Notes under the pieces: generated by a model | What the model was told of the DNA's origin: nothing | The model's database searches: none | Seen by the model: the letters and a program-made list of their open reading frames with translations, nothing else | In this document: positions 5,663 through 11,770 of the stretch, piece after piece | Numbering within the stretch: position 1 is the first letter of the stretch | Layout: each line of letters opens with the position of its first letter | Assembly (NCBI GenBank): GCA_041648155.1 | Contig: JBAZPL010000076.1 | Span: 1 to 11,770 of the forward strand | DNA length: 11,770 bases | Direction: 5' to 3' | From: SSS58A sp041648155 | GTDB lineage: Bacteria > Krumholzibacteriota > Krumholzibacteriia > Krumholzibacteriales > Krumholzibacteriaceae | Program-made: the position numbers and the translations under genes

Positions 5663-6169
5663 ATGGGTATCTCATTCAGCGCCGATGAAGTGTTCGAAAT
5701 GGCGATGGACATCGAGAAAAACGGCGAGGCGTACTACCGGAAGGCGCTGGCTCTCGCGAAGAGCGCGGGTGTCAAGGCGGTCTTCACCGAACTCATGGAT
5801 CAGGAGCGGCAGCATTACGCGACCTTCAAGGGGCTTCGCGACAAGCTCCCGCCGAAGACGTCGCTGCCGACCGTAGCCGATCCCGAGAGCGAGGAGTATC
5901 TCTACCTCGATGCGCTCGTCAAGTCGAGGCTCTTCAATACCGCGCGCGAAGCGGAAGCGCTCGCGGCGAAGGCGGGAGACGAGATCGAGGCCCTCAGGTC
6001 GGCGCTCACCTTCGAAAAGGACACCGTTCTTTTCTTCCAGACGATGAAGGCAATGACGGACGAACGTCTCGGCAGGAGCGAGGTCGACCGTATCATCGAG
6101 GAAGAGCACCGGCACATCGTCAGGATCTCGAAGGCCATCAAGGAGGCCGAGGGAAAAGGCTCCCGGTAA
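5663..6169 (+). CDS. Second ferritin-like diiron protein
   Basis: A 168-residue member of the ferritin-like/rubrerythrin superfamily. Diiron ligands: Glu18 (D-I-E-K-N-G-E-A-Y-Y), Glu48-x-x-His51 (D-Q-E-R-Q-H), Glu118 in T-F-E-K-D, and Glu148-x-x-His151 (E-E-H-R-H). Helices 2 and 3 are joined by a longer linker (about 60-105) than in the first ferritin-like protein of the operon, and the two are not recent duplicates. ATG 5663 stands 11 bases after a perfect AAGGAGG; an upstream ATG at 5642 precedes that site and is rejected. It lies 32 bases after the rubredoxin gene, which probably donates its electrons. Function is inferred as peroxide reduction or iron handling. Confidence 0.85.
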   Translation: MGISFSADEVFEMAMDIEKNGEAYYRKALALAKSAGVKAVFTELMDQERQHYATFKGLRDKLPPKTSLPTVADPESEEYLYLDALVKSRLFNTAREAEALAAKAGDEIEALRSALTFEKDTVLFFQTMKAMTDERLGRSEVDRIIEEEHRHIVRISKAIKEAEGKGSR

Positions 6170-6170
6170 G

Positions 6171-7772
6171 ATGGAAAACGCGGATTCGTCTCATTCCCGG
6201 CCGGGCGGCAGGGATTATCTCGTCATGGGCATCCTCGCGGTGGGTGCCCTTCTTTTTCGGCTCATCTTCTTGAGCGCTCCCCGCGTTCTGACCGGAGACG
6301 AGGGGCATTACGCCGAATCCCTGTTCCGTTTTCTCCACGGAAGCTTCCTTGGGGGCGTTTCGGAGTACTGGTCATTCTTGTATCCCTTCGCGGCGATTCC
6401 CTTCGGCGCGTTCGCGCATGACGCCGAAACGGGATTGCGGCTCCTCTCCGCCGTTTCGGGAGCGGCTCTCGTCGTTCCGTCGATGATGATCGCTCGTAGG
6501 CTCTGGGGCAATCGCGCCGCCGCCTTCGCGGGCCTCTTCATCGTCCTGCAGCCGAACCTCATTTCTTTTTCGACCGCTGCGATCACGGAATCGCTCTTTT
6601 CGCTCTTGATTATGTGCGCCCTGTATCTGTTCCTGCGCGGGATGGACGGTGAAGGCATGCGGTCGTACGCCGGGGCGGGAGCGGTGCTCGGCCTCGCCTA
6701 TCTCGTGCGGCCCGAATCGATTGCGGTTCTCGTTATGTTCGCTCTCTTCGCTCCGGTGGGGCGGGGAACCGCTGAACGCGGCGCTGCTCTGTCGGCGAGG
6801 ACGCGGCGCTCGATCGTGATGGCCGTCCTCTTCGTCGCCATGCTGGTTCCCTATCTTTTCCTGCTTCGCGCGGCGACCGGTGGGTGGACGGGGGGCTCGA
6901 AGGCCGCTGTGAATCTGAGCTCCCCCGTCGTCTGGCAGGACAATCTCGCCCGCGAGGAGTACGTTTACAGCCTGAACGACGAAGGGACCGCGCGCCGCAT
7001 CGACGATCTCGCCCGCGAGAGCGCCTTGAAGGTATTCTGGCGGCAAAAGGGCGCGATCGCATCCGGTTATCCCGCCAAGATGGGCGCCGGGATCGGGCTC
7101 CTCCCGTTCCTCCTCTCGAGCCCGCTTCTGCTCCTCTTCGTGCCGCTCGGTCTCCTCGGCAGAAAATGGCGCCGGGAGGATCGCGGCGCTGAGTCTCTCC
7201 TCCTCGTGCTCGGTCTTTTTCCCTTCGTGTTCTATTCCCTGTTCCGCGTCGAGCTCCGCTACCTCGTGCCCTATCTTCCGGTCTATCTGCTCTGGGCCGG
7301 CGCGGGATGCGCCGCGCTTCTCGATTGGTTCGCCGCTCGGGTCTCCGCGAGGCGCGCCGCATCCGCGACGCTCGCGGCGCTGGTATTCTTGAGCCTCGTG
7401 CCGTATACGGTCCACCGCTATGCCGTCATGGGGAAATCCCAGCCTCTCGAGTGGAGGGAGATCGGGCGCCGGATCGGCGAGAATGAATCTCCCGCGCCGC
7501 GCATACTCGCGCAGTCCGGTTGCTCCATAAGCTACTACGCGGGAAATCCCGCGGCCACCTTCATCCCGTGGACCGACGCGGCGGGGCTCGTTCGCTACGC
7601 GAGGTTTCACCGGTATGAATACATCGTCGTCGACGAGGAATATATCCGCGAGGCGAGGCCCACGCTCCAGTCGATCCTCGACCATCCGCCTTCCGAGCTC
7701 GAAGCGCTCAAGGAATTCAAGAGCGAAAGCGGAGGGCGAATTCTCATCTACCGCGTGAAGTCGTCCTACTGA
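6171..7772 (+). CDS. GT39-type (ArnT/PMT-like) membrane glycosyltransferase
   Basis: A 533-residue polytopic membrane protein of the GT-C fold. After the first membrane segment (about 17-35) comes T-G-D-E-G-H-Y-A-E, with Asp43-Glu44 at the catalytic position of the dolichyl-phosphate-mannose and ArnT-like family. Many hydrophobic segments follow to about residue 415, with L-V-R-P-E-S in the middle, and a soluble domain of roughly 110 residues ends the protein. The family moves a sugar from a lipid-linked donor to a protein or lipid acceptor outside the membrane; donor and acceptor are unknown here. The ATG is one base after the stop of the ferritin-like gene and has only a weak ribosome binding site, so translation is probably coupled. 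Its place in a peroxide-defence operon is not explained by known function. Confidence 0.85.
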   Translation: MENADSSHSRPGGRDYLVMGILAVGALLFRLIFLSAPRVLTGDEGHYAESLFRFLHGSFLGGVSEYWSFLYPFAAIPFGAFAHDAETGLRLLSAVSGAALVVPSMMIARRLWGNRAAAFAGLFIVLQPNLISFSTAAITESLFSLLIMCALYLFLRGMDGEGMRSYAGAGAVLGLAYLVRPESIAVLVMFALFAPVGRGTAERGAALSARTRRSIVMAVLFVAMLVPYLFLLRAATGGWTGGSKAAVNLSSPVVWQDNLAREEYVYSLNDEGTARRIDDLARESALKVFWRQKGAIASGYPAKMGAGIGLLPFLLSSPLLLLFVPLGLLGRKWRREDRGAESLLLVLGLFPFVFYSLFRVELRYLVPYLPVYLLWAGAGCAALLDWFAARVSARRAASATLAALVFLSLVPYTVHRYAVMGKSQPLEWREIGRRIGENESPAPRILAQSGCSISYYAGNPAATFIPWTDAAGLVRYARFHRYEYIVVDEEYIREARPTLQSILDHPPSELEALKEFKSESGGRILIYRVKSSY

Positions 7773-7827
7773 TTCCCGAGCGCGCGGCTTGTGCACCCCG
7801 CGAACCATTCCTTCCGGTTACGCGTTC

Positions 7828-7892
7828 TTCCCGCGCATTTCCCGCCGTTTCCCGAAGTTCCCCCTTGTTGTGAATAGTTCTTGCTTGTTCCC
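7828..7892. repeat. Phased TTCCC repeats
   Basis: TTCCC begins at 7828, 7839, 7849, 7858 and 7888, so the steps are 11, 10, 9 and 30 bases, close to whole helical turns. The repeats lie 157-221 bases before the sensor-like gene. They could be stacked binding sites on one face of the DNA, or chance in a pyrimidine-rich stretch. Confidence 0.35.
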
Positions 7893-7927
7893 TCATCGAT
7901 CGGCGCGTTTCGATACCGAGCGCCCGA

Positions 7928-7956
7928 ATAACATGTTGTATGATAACAAGTTATAT
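7928..7956. promoter_or_regulatory. Two tandem ATAAC-n2-GTT operator-like sites
   Basis: ATAACATGTTGTAT (7928-7941) and ATAACAAGTTATAT (7943-7956) match at 12 of 14 positions with a 15-base period. Each is itself nearly palindromic; the second contains ATAAC/GTTAT exactly. They form an AT-rich island about 95 bases before the sensor-like gene. I see no convincing -35/-10 pair there. Confidence 0.45.
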
Positions 7957-8048
7957 TTAAATTGTGAATCCGGTGCAAAGGGCGCGGAAGCGTCCGAATG
8001 GCTGCAATTCTGCCGGTTGAGGCATGCTGGATCGGCGAGAGGTGCTGC

Positions 8049-9374
8049 ATGATACGCGCGATTTCAGACAAGAAAAATGAACGTGTCGATTCCCGGCGGA
8101 TCGAAGAGCGCCGCGAACGGCGCCTGATAGCTTTCGAATCGCTCTTCCGGCTCGTCGAAAAGCTCGGCGCGACATTCGACGTGGGCGAGATTGCGAACCT
8201 CCTCGTGACGTTCATGGGGGAGCAAAAGGTGAAGCGCACTTCCCTCTATCTCGTCGCCTCCAGAAGAAAACGGCTCGAACCGCACACCATGACCGGGGCC
8301 GCGGGAGGGGGAGTGCTGCCGTGCATACCGCTCGAGTCGGCGTTCGTCCGGTGGCTCGCCGAGGCAGACGGACCGGTCCGGCTCGACGAGTTCAATGCGG
8401 ATGCCGGGCAAGCGGCCGCGGAAGATGAAGAGGATCCGCGTTCCCTCGTCGAAGCGGGATTCTCTCACGGGATAGGGCTCACCGGCCGGGAAGGGCTCCT
8501 GGGAATGCTCCTCTACGGCGGCGTCGACGAGGGAGACGGTCTTCACAACTGCGACGGCGAGCTTTGCGCGATGCTCGCCCGCGGGGCCTCGATCTCGATC
8601 GGAAATGCGCTGCTTCACGAAGAGATCGACGCTTCGATGAAGGATCTCGAGAAATTCTCCGGGGCGAAACGCGAACTCATTGCCAATGTCGCCCAGGATA
8701 TCAGGATGCCGCTCGCGTTTCTGAAAAGCGCGCTCTGGTCGCTCGAGCCGGATCAGGCGGGCGAGAACGTACTCGTCGATATGGCGAAGGACGCGGCCGG
8801 GCGGCTCGAGAGAAAGATCGAATACGTCTTGTCCATCAGCGATATCGAGCCCGACGCGAGCGGTTTCGAGATGGAGTCGGCGGACGTCTCCTCGATCGTC
8901 GAGGATATTCTGCGCGAGAAGCTGCCGGAGCTCGAGGAGAAGCAGGTGCACGTCGACCTGGACGATCGCGCGCGATTCAGGAAGGCGCTCATCGATCCCG
9001 GCAAGCTCGCGGTCGTGATTCGAAGCCTCGTCGACAACGCCGTTCATGCGGTCGAGCGAGACGGAACCGTCACGGTGACGATCCGTGTCTCCGAGGAGTC
9101 TCCCGGGAAAGAGGATGGGGTTGACATGGACGATCGGCGCGCGAACGCTCGTGAAGAGGCCGACCCGCGGAGGAATCGTCGCTCGCGGAACGCGGATGCG
9201 TCTTCATACCTGGTGATCGACGTGAGGGACGACGGGATCGTGAACCTCGACCGGCTCGGAAGCGGTCTTCTGATCTCGCAGAAGGTGGTTTCCGGGCATG
9301 GCGGCAAGCTTCTCTGCACGAGCGATCCCGGATGGGGCGCGCAGTTCTCTATCTGGATTCCGCTCGACGTGTGA
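8049..9374 (+). CDS. GAF plus histidine-kinase-like sensor, probably catalytically degenerate
   Basis: A 441-residue soluble protein. Residues about 25-195 look like a GAF-type sensing domain after a charged N-terminus. The dimerisation helix at 207-224 reads E-L-I-A-N-V-A-Q-D-I-R-M-P-L: Gln216 replaces the phosphoacceptor His of the H-box. The ATPase part has an N-box (Asp329-Asn330) and a G2-like G-S-G-L (404-407), but the G1 box is D-D-G-I-V (394-398) without its second Gly. A charged, Arg/Asp/Glu-rich insert (about 347-385) separates N-box and G1. No membrane segment and no response regulator gene are seen. It may bind ATP and regulate by protein contact, or be decaying. Start 8049 has GAGAGG before it; ATG 7998 would add 17 residues. 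Confidence 0.8.
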   Translation: MIRAISDKKNERVDSRRIEERRERRLIAFESLFRLVEKLGATFDVGEIANLLVTFMGEQKVKRTSLYLVASRRKRLEPHTMTGAAGGGVLPCIPLESAFVRWLAEADGPVRLDEFNADAGQAAAEDEEDPRSLVEAGFSHGIGLTGREGLLGMLLYGGVDEGDGLHNCDGELCAMLARGASISIGNALLHEEIDASMKDLEKFSGAKRELIANVAQDIRMPLAFLKSALWSLEPDQAGENVLVDMAKDAAGRLERKIEYVLSISDIEPDASGFEMESADVSSIVEDILREKLPELEEKQVHVDLDDRARFRKALIDPGKLAVVIRSLVDNAVHAVERDGTVTVTIRVSEESPGKEDGVDMDDRRANAREEADPRRNRRSRNADASSYLVIDVRDDGIVNLDRLGSGLLISQKVVSGHGGKLLCTSDPGWGAQFSIWIPLDV

Positions 9375-9404
9375 TTCTCTCGGGGAATTCTCATGAAATG
9401 GGAG

Positions 9405-9433
9405 CCGGGCGGCTCTCAACGAGGGCCGCCCGG
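9405..9433 (+). terminator. GC-rich hairpin after the sensor-like gene
   Basis: CCGGGCGGC (9405-9413) pairs perfectly with GCCGCCCGG (9425-9433) over an 11-base loop, 31 bases after the stop at 9374. There is no T-run, so this is either a non-canonical terminator or an mRNA 3' end protector. It can form in either direction. Confidence 0.5.
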
Positions 9434-9455
9434 TTCGCGAATAGAATCGCTCATG

Positions 9456-9480
9456 GGGCGGCTCGCTGCGCGGACCGCCC
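9456..9480 (-). terminator. GC-rich hairpin after the cyclophilin gene
   Basis: GGGCGG (9456-9461) pairs with CCGCCC (9475-9480). It lies 18 bases downstream of the cyclophilin stop on the minus strand, in the gap between convergent genes. It lacks a T-run and is weaker than its neighbour at 9405. Confidence 0.35.
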
Positions 9481-9497
9481 GACACCGTCGATGAAAA

Positions 9498-10142
9498 TTA
9501 CTTCTTCGGAGCGGGAGCCGGCGCGGGCGCCGCGGCCTTTTCCGGCACGACCCTCGTCATGGTTTCGATGATGATCGGCTTCTCGGGAACGTTCTGGTGC
9601 GGTCCCTTGTTGCCGGTCTTGACGGCCGCGATCTTATCGATCACGTCCATGCCCTGCACGACCTTGCCGAATACGGCGTAGCCGAACATCGCCTCGCTCG
9701 CGTGGTCGAGGGATGCGTTGAGCTTCAGATTGATGAAGAACTGGCTCGTGGCGCTGTTGATATCGGGGGTGCGCGCCATCGAGAGGGTCCCTCTGAGATT
9801 CTTAAGTCCGTTCTTCGCCTCGTTCTGAATCGGAGCGAGGGTGGACTTCTGCATCATGTTCTTGTCGAATCCGCCCCCCTGGACAACGAAGATGCCGGGA
9901 CCAGGCATCACGCGGTGAAATATTGTTCCATCGTAAAATTTCTTATCGACGTAGTTCAGAAAATTCTTAACGGTGATGGGGGCTTCCTTCGAGAAGAGCT
10001 CGATTTTGAACGACCCCATGCTTGTTTTTACGAGAACCATAGGATTTCCACCCTTTTCCTGGGCGCAAAGGGAACCGATGCCCGCGAAAGAGGTCGCAAG
10101 CACGCATAACAGTATAACTAGCAACAAATTGCTGGGTTTCAT
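9498..10142 (-). CDS. Exported cyclophilin-type peptidyl-prolyl isomerase
   Basis: A 214-residue folding catalyst. The first 27 residues are a Sec signal peptide: Lys2, a long Leu/Val/Ile core, then S-L-C-A followed by Q-E-K. The Cys does not fit a lipobox, so cleavage by signal peptidase I is likely. The cyclophilin domain follows closely the PpiA/PpiB pattern: F75-H76-R77, Q88-G-G-G, N-E-A-K-N-G-L, M-A-R-T, S-Q-F-F-I-N, F-G-K-V-V, and H-Q-N-V-P near the end. Between F-H-R-V and Q-G-G there are three extra residues (Pro82-Gly-Ile84) compared with PpiB. The tail is Ala-Pro-rich and ends in Lys-Lys. GGAGGTGA lies seven bases before the ATG, an excellent ribosome binding site. It would act outside the cytoplasmic membrane. 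Confidence 0.93.
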   Translation of the reverse strand: MKPSNLLLVILLCVLATSFAGIGSLCAQEKGGNPMVLVKTSMGSFKIELFSKEAPITVKNFLNYVDKKFYDGTIFHRVMPGPGIFVVQGGGFDKNMMQKSTLAPIQNEAKNGLKNLRGTLSMARTPDINSATSQFFINLKLNASLDHASEAMFGYAVFGKVVQGMDVIDKIAAVKTGNKGPHQNVPEKPIIIETMTRVVPEKAAAPAPAPAPKK

Positions 10143-10194
10143 CTCCTTGTCACCTCCGTCGGGAAAAACCGTCTAACTCCTGTATCGATAGGTA

Positions 10195-10222
10195 AATATA
10201 TCTCATCGGGCCGGTGCTGCAA
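10195..10222 (-). promoter_or_regulatory. Promoter of the cyclophilin gene
   Basis: On the minus strand, TTGCAG (10222-10217) and TATATT (10200-10195) are 16 bases apart, with 4 and 5 matches to the sigma70 consensus. Transcription would start near 10188 with a leader of about 46 bases. Confidence 0.45.
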
Positions 10223-10293
10223 GAGAAAAAGAGATTTTTCGGTGGCCAGTCCCCTGATCTTCGTTTTTTTCCTTTTTTCTTTTCTCCCCTCTC

Positions 10294-10302
10294 TGGTAAG
10301 AT
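10294..10302 (+). promoter_or_regulatory. Extended -10 promoter of the PhzF-family gene
   Basis: TGGTAAGAT fits TGnTATAAT with two mismatches. It follows directly on a 31-base run of pyrimidines only (10264-10294). The predicted start near 10309 leaves a leader of about 42 bases. Confidence 0.4.
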
Positions 10303-10350
10303 GCGGAAGCGGGGGTCCAGGGAAAGACGTTTAGCTGAAAAGGAAAAGCC

Positions 10351-11235
10351 ATGCCTAAAGAGCTAAAGTACGATCATGTCGACGTTTTCACCGATAAACC
10401 CCTCGGCGGAAACCAGCTTGCCGTATTCCACGCTCCGGGTCAGCTCACCGCGAATCAGATGCTCGCGATCGCGAGAGAAATCAATTTTTCCGAGACGACA
10501 TTTGTCTATCCCGCAAAGGCCGCCGGGACGGACGCGCGGGTGCGCATCTTCACACCGTCGGAAGAGATCCCGTTCGCCGGTCATCCGGCGATCGGCACGG
10601 CCTTCGTGCTCGCATCCCGTTCCCGAAAGAAGCTGGAAAAGATATCGCTCGAGCTCGGCGTCGGTCCGATCGAGATCGACATCGAATACAAGGGAAAGAA
10701 GATTCACTCGCTCGCGATGCATCAGCCGCTCCCCGTGTTCGGCTCGGCGCTCCAGAACAGAGAGCAGGCCGCGCGGGCTTTCGGCGTGACGGCCGACGAC
10801 ATTCTCGGCGGAGGGGTCGTATCGAACGGTCTCGATTTTCTTATCGTCGAAGCGACGACGCTGCAGGCGGTCCAGAGCGCCCGGTGCAACGGCGAGGATG
10901 CGGTCAAGGTGATCAAGCGACACAACGTCCACGCGATATATATCTTCGCCCGTCTGCAGGGAAGAGGGCCGAGCGTTCACGCGCGGCTCTTCACGCCGAA
11001 ATCCAACGTCGTCGAGGACCCTGCGACCGGATCCGCGGCGGGCGCTCTCGGCGGTTACCTCGCGCGGATTCTCAAGTTCCCCATGAAGCTCCATCTTGTC
11101 GTGGAGCAGGGGATCGAGATTCAGCGGCCGAGCCTGATCTCCGTCGACGTCAATTCGGAGCGCGGGACGATCGAGGGTGTCACGGTCTCCGGTAAGGTCG
11201 TTTCCGTCGGCGAGGGGATGCTGAGGCTGTTCTGA
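10351..11235 (+). CDS. PhzF-family protein (phenazine biosynthesis-like isomerase/epimerase fold)
   Basis: A 294-residue protein of the normal family length, with two similar halves of the diaminopimelate-epimerase-like fold. Motifs present: G-N-Q-L-A-V-F (20-26), N-F-S-E-T-T-F-V with the catalytic Glu48, I-P-F-A-G-H-P-A-I-G-T-A with His78, and E-D-P-A-T-G-S-A-A-G with Asp223. In PhzF itself these Glu, His and Asp residues take part in isomerising a phenazine precursor; most bacterial homologues have unknown substrates. No other phenazine gene is near, so a phenazine role is not supported. The ATG follows an A/G-rich AAAAGG. The gene stands alone between a divergent cyclophilin gene and a convergent peptidase gene. 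Confidence 0.92.
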   Translation: MPKELKYDHVDVFTDKPLGGNQLAVFHAPGQLTANQMLAIAREINFSETTFVYPAKAAGTDARVRIFTPSEEIPFAGHPAIGTAFVLASRSRKKLEKISLELGVGPIEIDIEYKGKKIHSLAMHQPLPVFGSALQNREQAARAFGVTADDILGGGVVSNGLDFLIVEATTLQAVQSARCNGEDAVKVIKRHNVHAIYIFARLQGRGPSVHARLFTPKSNVVEDPATGSAAGALGGYLARILKFPMKLHLVVEQGIEIQRPSLISVDVNSERGTIEGVTVSGKVVSVGEGMLRLF

Positions 11236-11296
11236 TAGGGGAACGCACCGCGAGCGGATCGCTTCGAAGAATTCGATACAATTCCGCGGGCGTCCG

Positions 11297-11305
11297 TGAT
11301 ATACT
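11297..11305 (+). promoter_or_regulatory. Extended -10-like element in a convergent gap
   Basis: TGATATACT fits TGnTATAAT with one mismatch and has no clear -35. The predicted start near 11312 is four bases before the long inverted repeat at 11316. No protein gene follows on this strand within the window, which raises the question of a small RNA. Confidence 0.35.
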
Positions 11306-11315
11306 GGCAACGCTT

Positions 11316-11382
11316 AACCGGAAAAAGTTCTGAGGAAGGTGGCCCGCGTGACCCCTTCATTTGGATTCTTTTTCCGGTTTTT
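11316..11382 (+). terminator. Long inverted repeat with T-run: terminator of the PhzF gene or small RNA
   Basis: AACCGGAAAAAG (11316-11327) and CTTTTTCCGGTT (11368-11379) are a perfect 12-base inverted repeat, directly followed by TTT so that the arm ends in T5. The 40-base interior can form its own stem, GAAGG (11335-11339) with CCTTC (11354-11358). It ends 18 bases before the convergent peptidase stop. The simplest reading is a terminator for the PhzF gene. With the promoter-like element just upstream, a small RNA of about 70 bases is also possible. Confidence 0.5.
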
Positions 11383-11399
11383 CATTTGGCGCGCGCCGC

Positions 11400-11770
11400 C
11401 TACCTGAGATATTCGGCGAACCATTCGTGCAGCGTTCTCCACCAGAGCTCGGCGTTAAGAGGCTTCTGCACGAAATGCCCCTCGTCCGGAAAATAGAGGA
11501 GCTTCGACGGCACGCCCCTGCGCTGAAGTGCCGTGAAGAACTGAAGGCCTTCCGTGAAGGGAACGCGGAAGTCCTGCTCGCCGTGGACGACGAGGCACGG
11601 CGTCTTGAAGTTCGCGGCGAACCGGTGCGGCGACCATCTCGCGTACATCGCGGGATTTGTCCATGGTGTGCCCGCGAACTCCCATTCGGGGAACCACAGC
11701 TCTTCCGTCCCCCCGTACATGCTTTCGAGGTTGTATACGCCGTCGTGCGAGACGAGGCAGCGGAACACGC
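11400..11770 (-). CDS. S9-family (prolyl oligopeptidase/acylaminoacyl-type) serine peptidase, C-terminal fragment
   Basis: The final 123 codons of an alpha/beta-hydrolase peptidase that enters from the right edge. Two of the three catalytic residues are visible: Asp in V-V-H-G-E-Q-D-F-R-V-P and His in Y-F-P-D-E-G-H-F-V. S-H-D-G-V-Y-N-L-E-S-M-Y, E-L-W-F-P-E-W-E-F and the run G-L-Q-F-F-T-A-L-Q-R-R-G-V-P-S-K-L-L are strongly characteristic of the S9C dipeptidyl/acylaminoacyl peptidases. The nucleophile Ser and the beta-propeller domain lie outside. The frame is open to the edge; its first in-window GTG is an internal Val and not a start. The stop is TAG at 11402-11400. Such enzymes cleave short peptides; whether this one is exported cannot be judged here. 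Confidence 0.92.
   Translation of the reverse strand, partial: VFRCLVSHDGVYNLESMYGGTEELWFPEWEFAGTPWTNPAMYARWSPHRFAANFKTPCLVVHGEQDFRVPFTEGLQFFTALQRRGVPSKLLYFPDEGHFVQKPLNAELWWRTLHEWFAEYLR

Noticed and set aside
6372..7808. Long open frame on the minus strand opposite the glycosyltransferase
   Set aside because: Its product is low in hydrophobic order, rich in Arg/Glu and matches no family; it is the antisense shadow of a GC-rich gene with clear motifs.
7789..8052. Small open frame of 87 codons in the gap before the sensor-like gene
   Set aside because: No ribosome binding site, no recognisable domain, and composition follows the underlying repeats.
10055..10075. Lipoprotein signal in the cyclophilin (Cys near residue 26)
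   Set aside because: The residues before the Cys are G-S-L and do not fit a lipobox; a signal peptidase I site after S-L-C-A is better.
10351..11235. Phenazine biosynthesis locus
   Set aside because: Only a PhzF-fold protein is present, with no other phz gene; the family is broad and mostly of unknown substrate.
10363..11310. Minus-strand open frame of about 315 codons opposite the PhzF-family gene
   Set aside because: No recognisable domain, and the plus strand carries all PhzF catalytic motifs over full length.

Overview
The window (about 60% G+C by eye) looks like chromosome of an anaerobic or oxygen-sensitive bacterium. The evidence is a PerR-headed operon of rubredoxins, a rubredoxin-flavin reductase and two ferritin-like diiron proteins, next to a nickel-uptake operon of the kind that feeds nickel enzymes. 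Shine-Dalgarno sites are strong GGAGG types, and ATG, GTG and possibly TTG starts occur. I cannot name the phylum. A secreted cyclophilin and an S9 peptidase do not settle it. I see no transposase, integrase, tRNA, rRNA or CRISPR array.

Region 1 (1-2738, minus strand) is a nickel ECF-type transport operon: cbiM/nikM, a small PDGLE/NikN-like membrane protein, a fused CbiQ-CbiO protein, and the first 24 codons of nikR running off the left edge. Three of the four genes overlap by ATGA or a few bases. A sigma70-like promoter and a probable NikR operator lie in front of cbiM, so the last gene probably represses its own operon when nickel is replete. The ATPase part has Gln where the switch His normally stands.

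Region 2 (2760-3475, plus) is a divergent Fe-S DNA glycosylase of the endonuclease III superfamily.

Region 3 (3527-7772, plus) is the most coherent system: perR with a PerR-box-like palindrome at its own start site, rubredoxin-flavin reductase, ferritin-like protein, a 40-residue rubrerythrin-type rubredoxin, a classical rubredoxin, a second ferritin-like protein, and a GT39-type membrane glycosyltransferase one base later. The first ferritin-like gene and the 40-residue rubredoxin gene look like a rubrerythrin split into two cistrons. Both short rubredoxins are too small to be found by ordinary length cut-offs. Electrons probably flow from NAD(P)H through the flavin reductase and rubredoxins to the diiron proteins, which would reduce peroxide.

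Region 4 (7773-9374, plus) has an intergenic stretch rich in repeated sites followed by a GAF plus histidine-kinase-like protein whose phosphoacceptor His is Gln and whose G1 box is degenerate. It is probably a pseudokinase-type sensor.

Region 5 (9375-11770) holds two GC-rich hairpins between convergent genes, an exported cyclophilin (minus), a PhzF-family protein (plus), a convergent gap with a long inverted repeat that is either a terminator or a small RNA, and the C-terminal end of an S9 peptidase (minus). Several plus-strand promoters share an extended -10 form, TGnTAnnnT.
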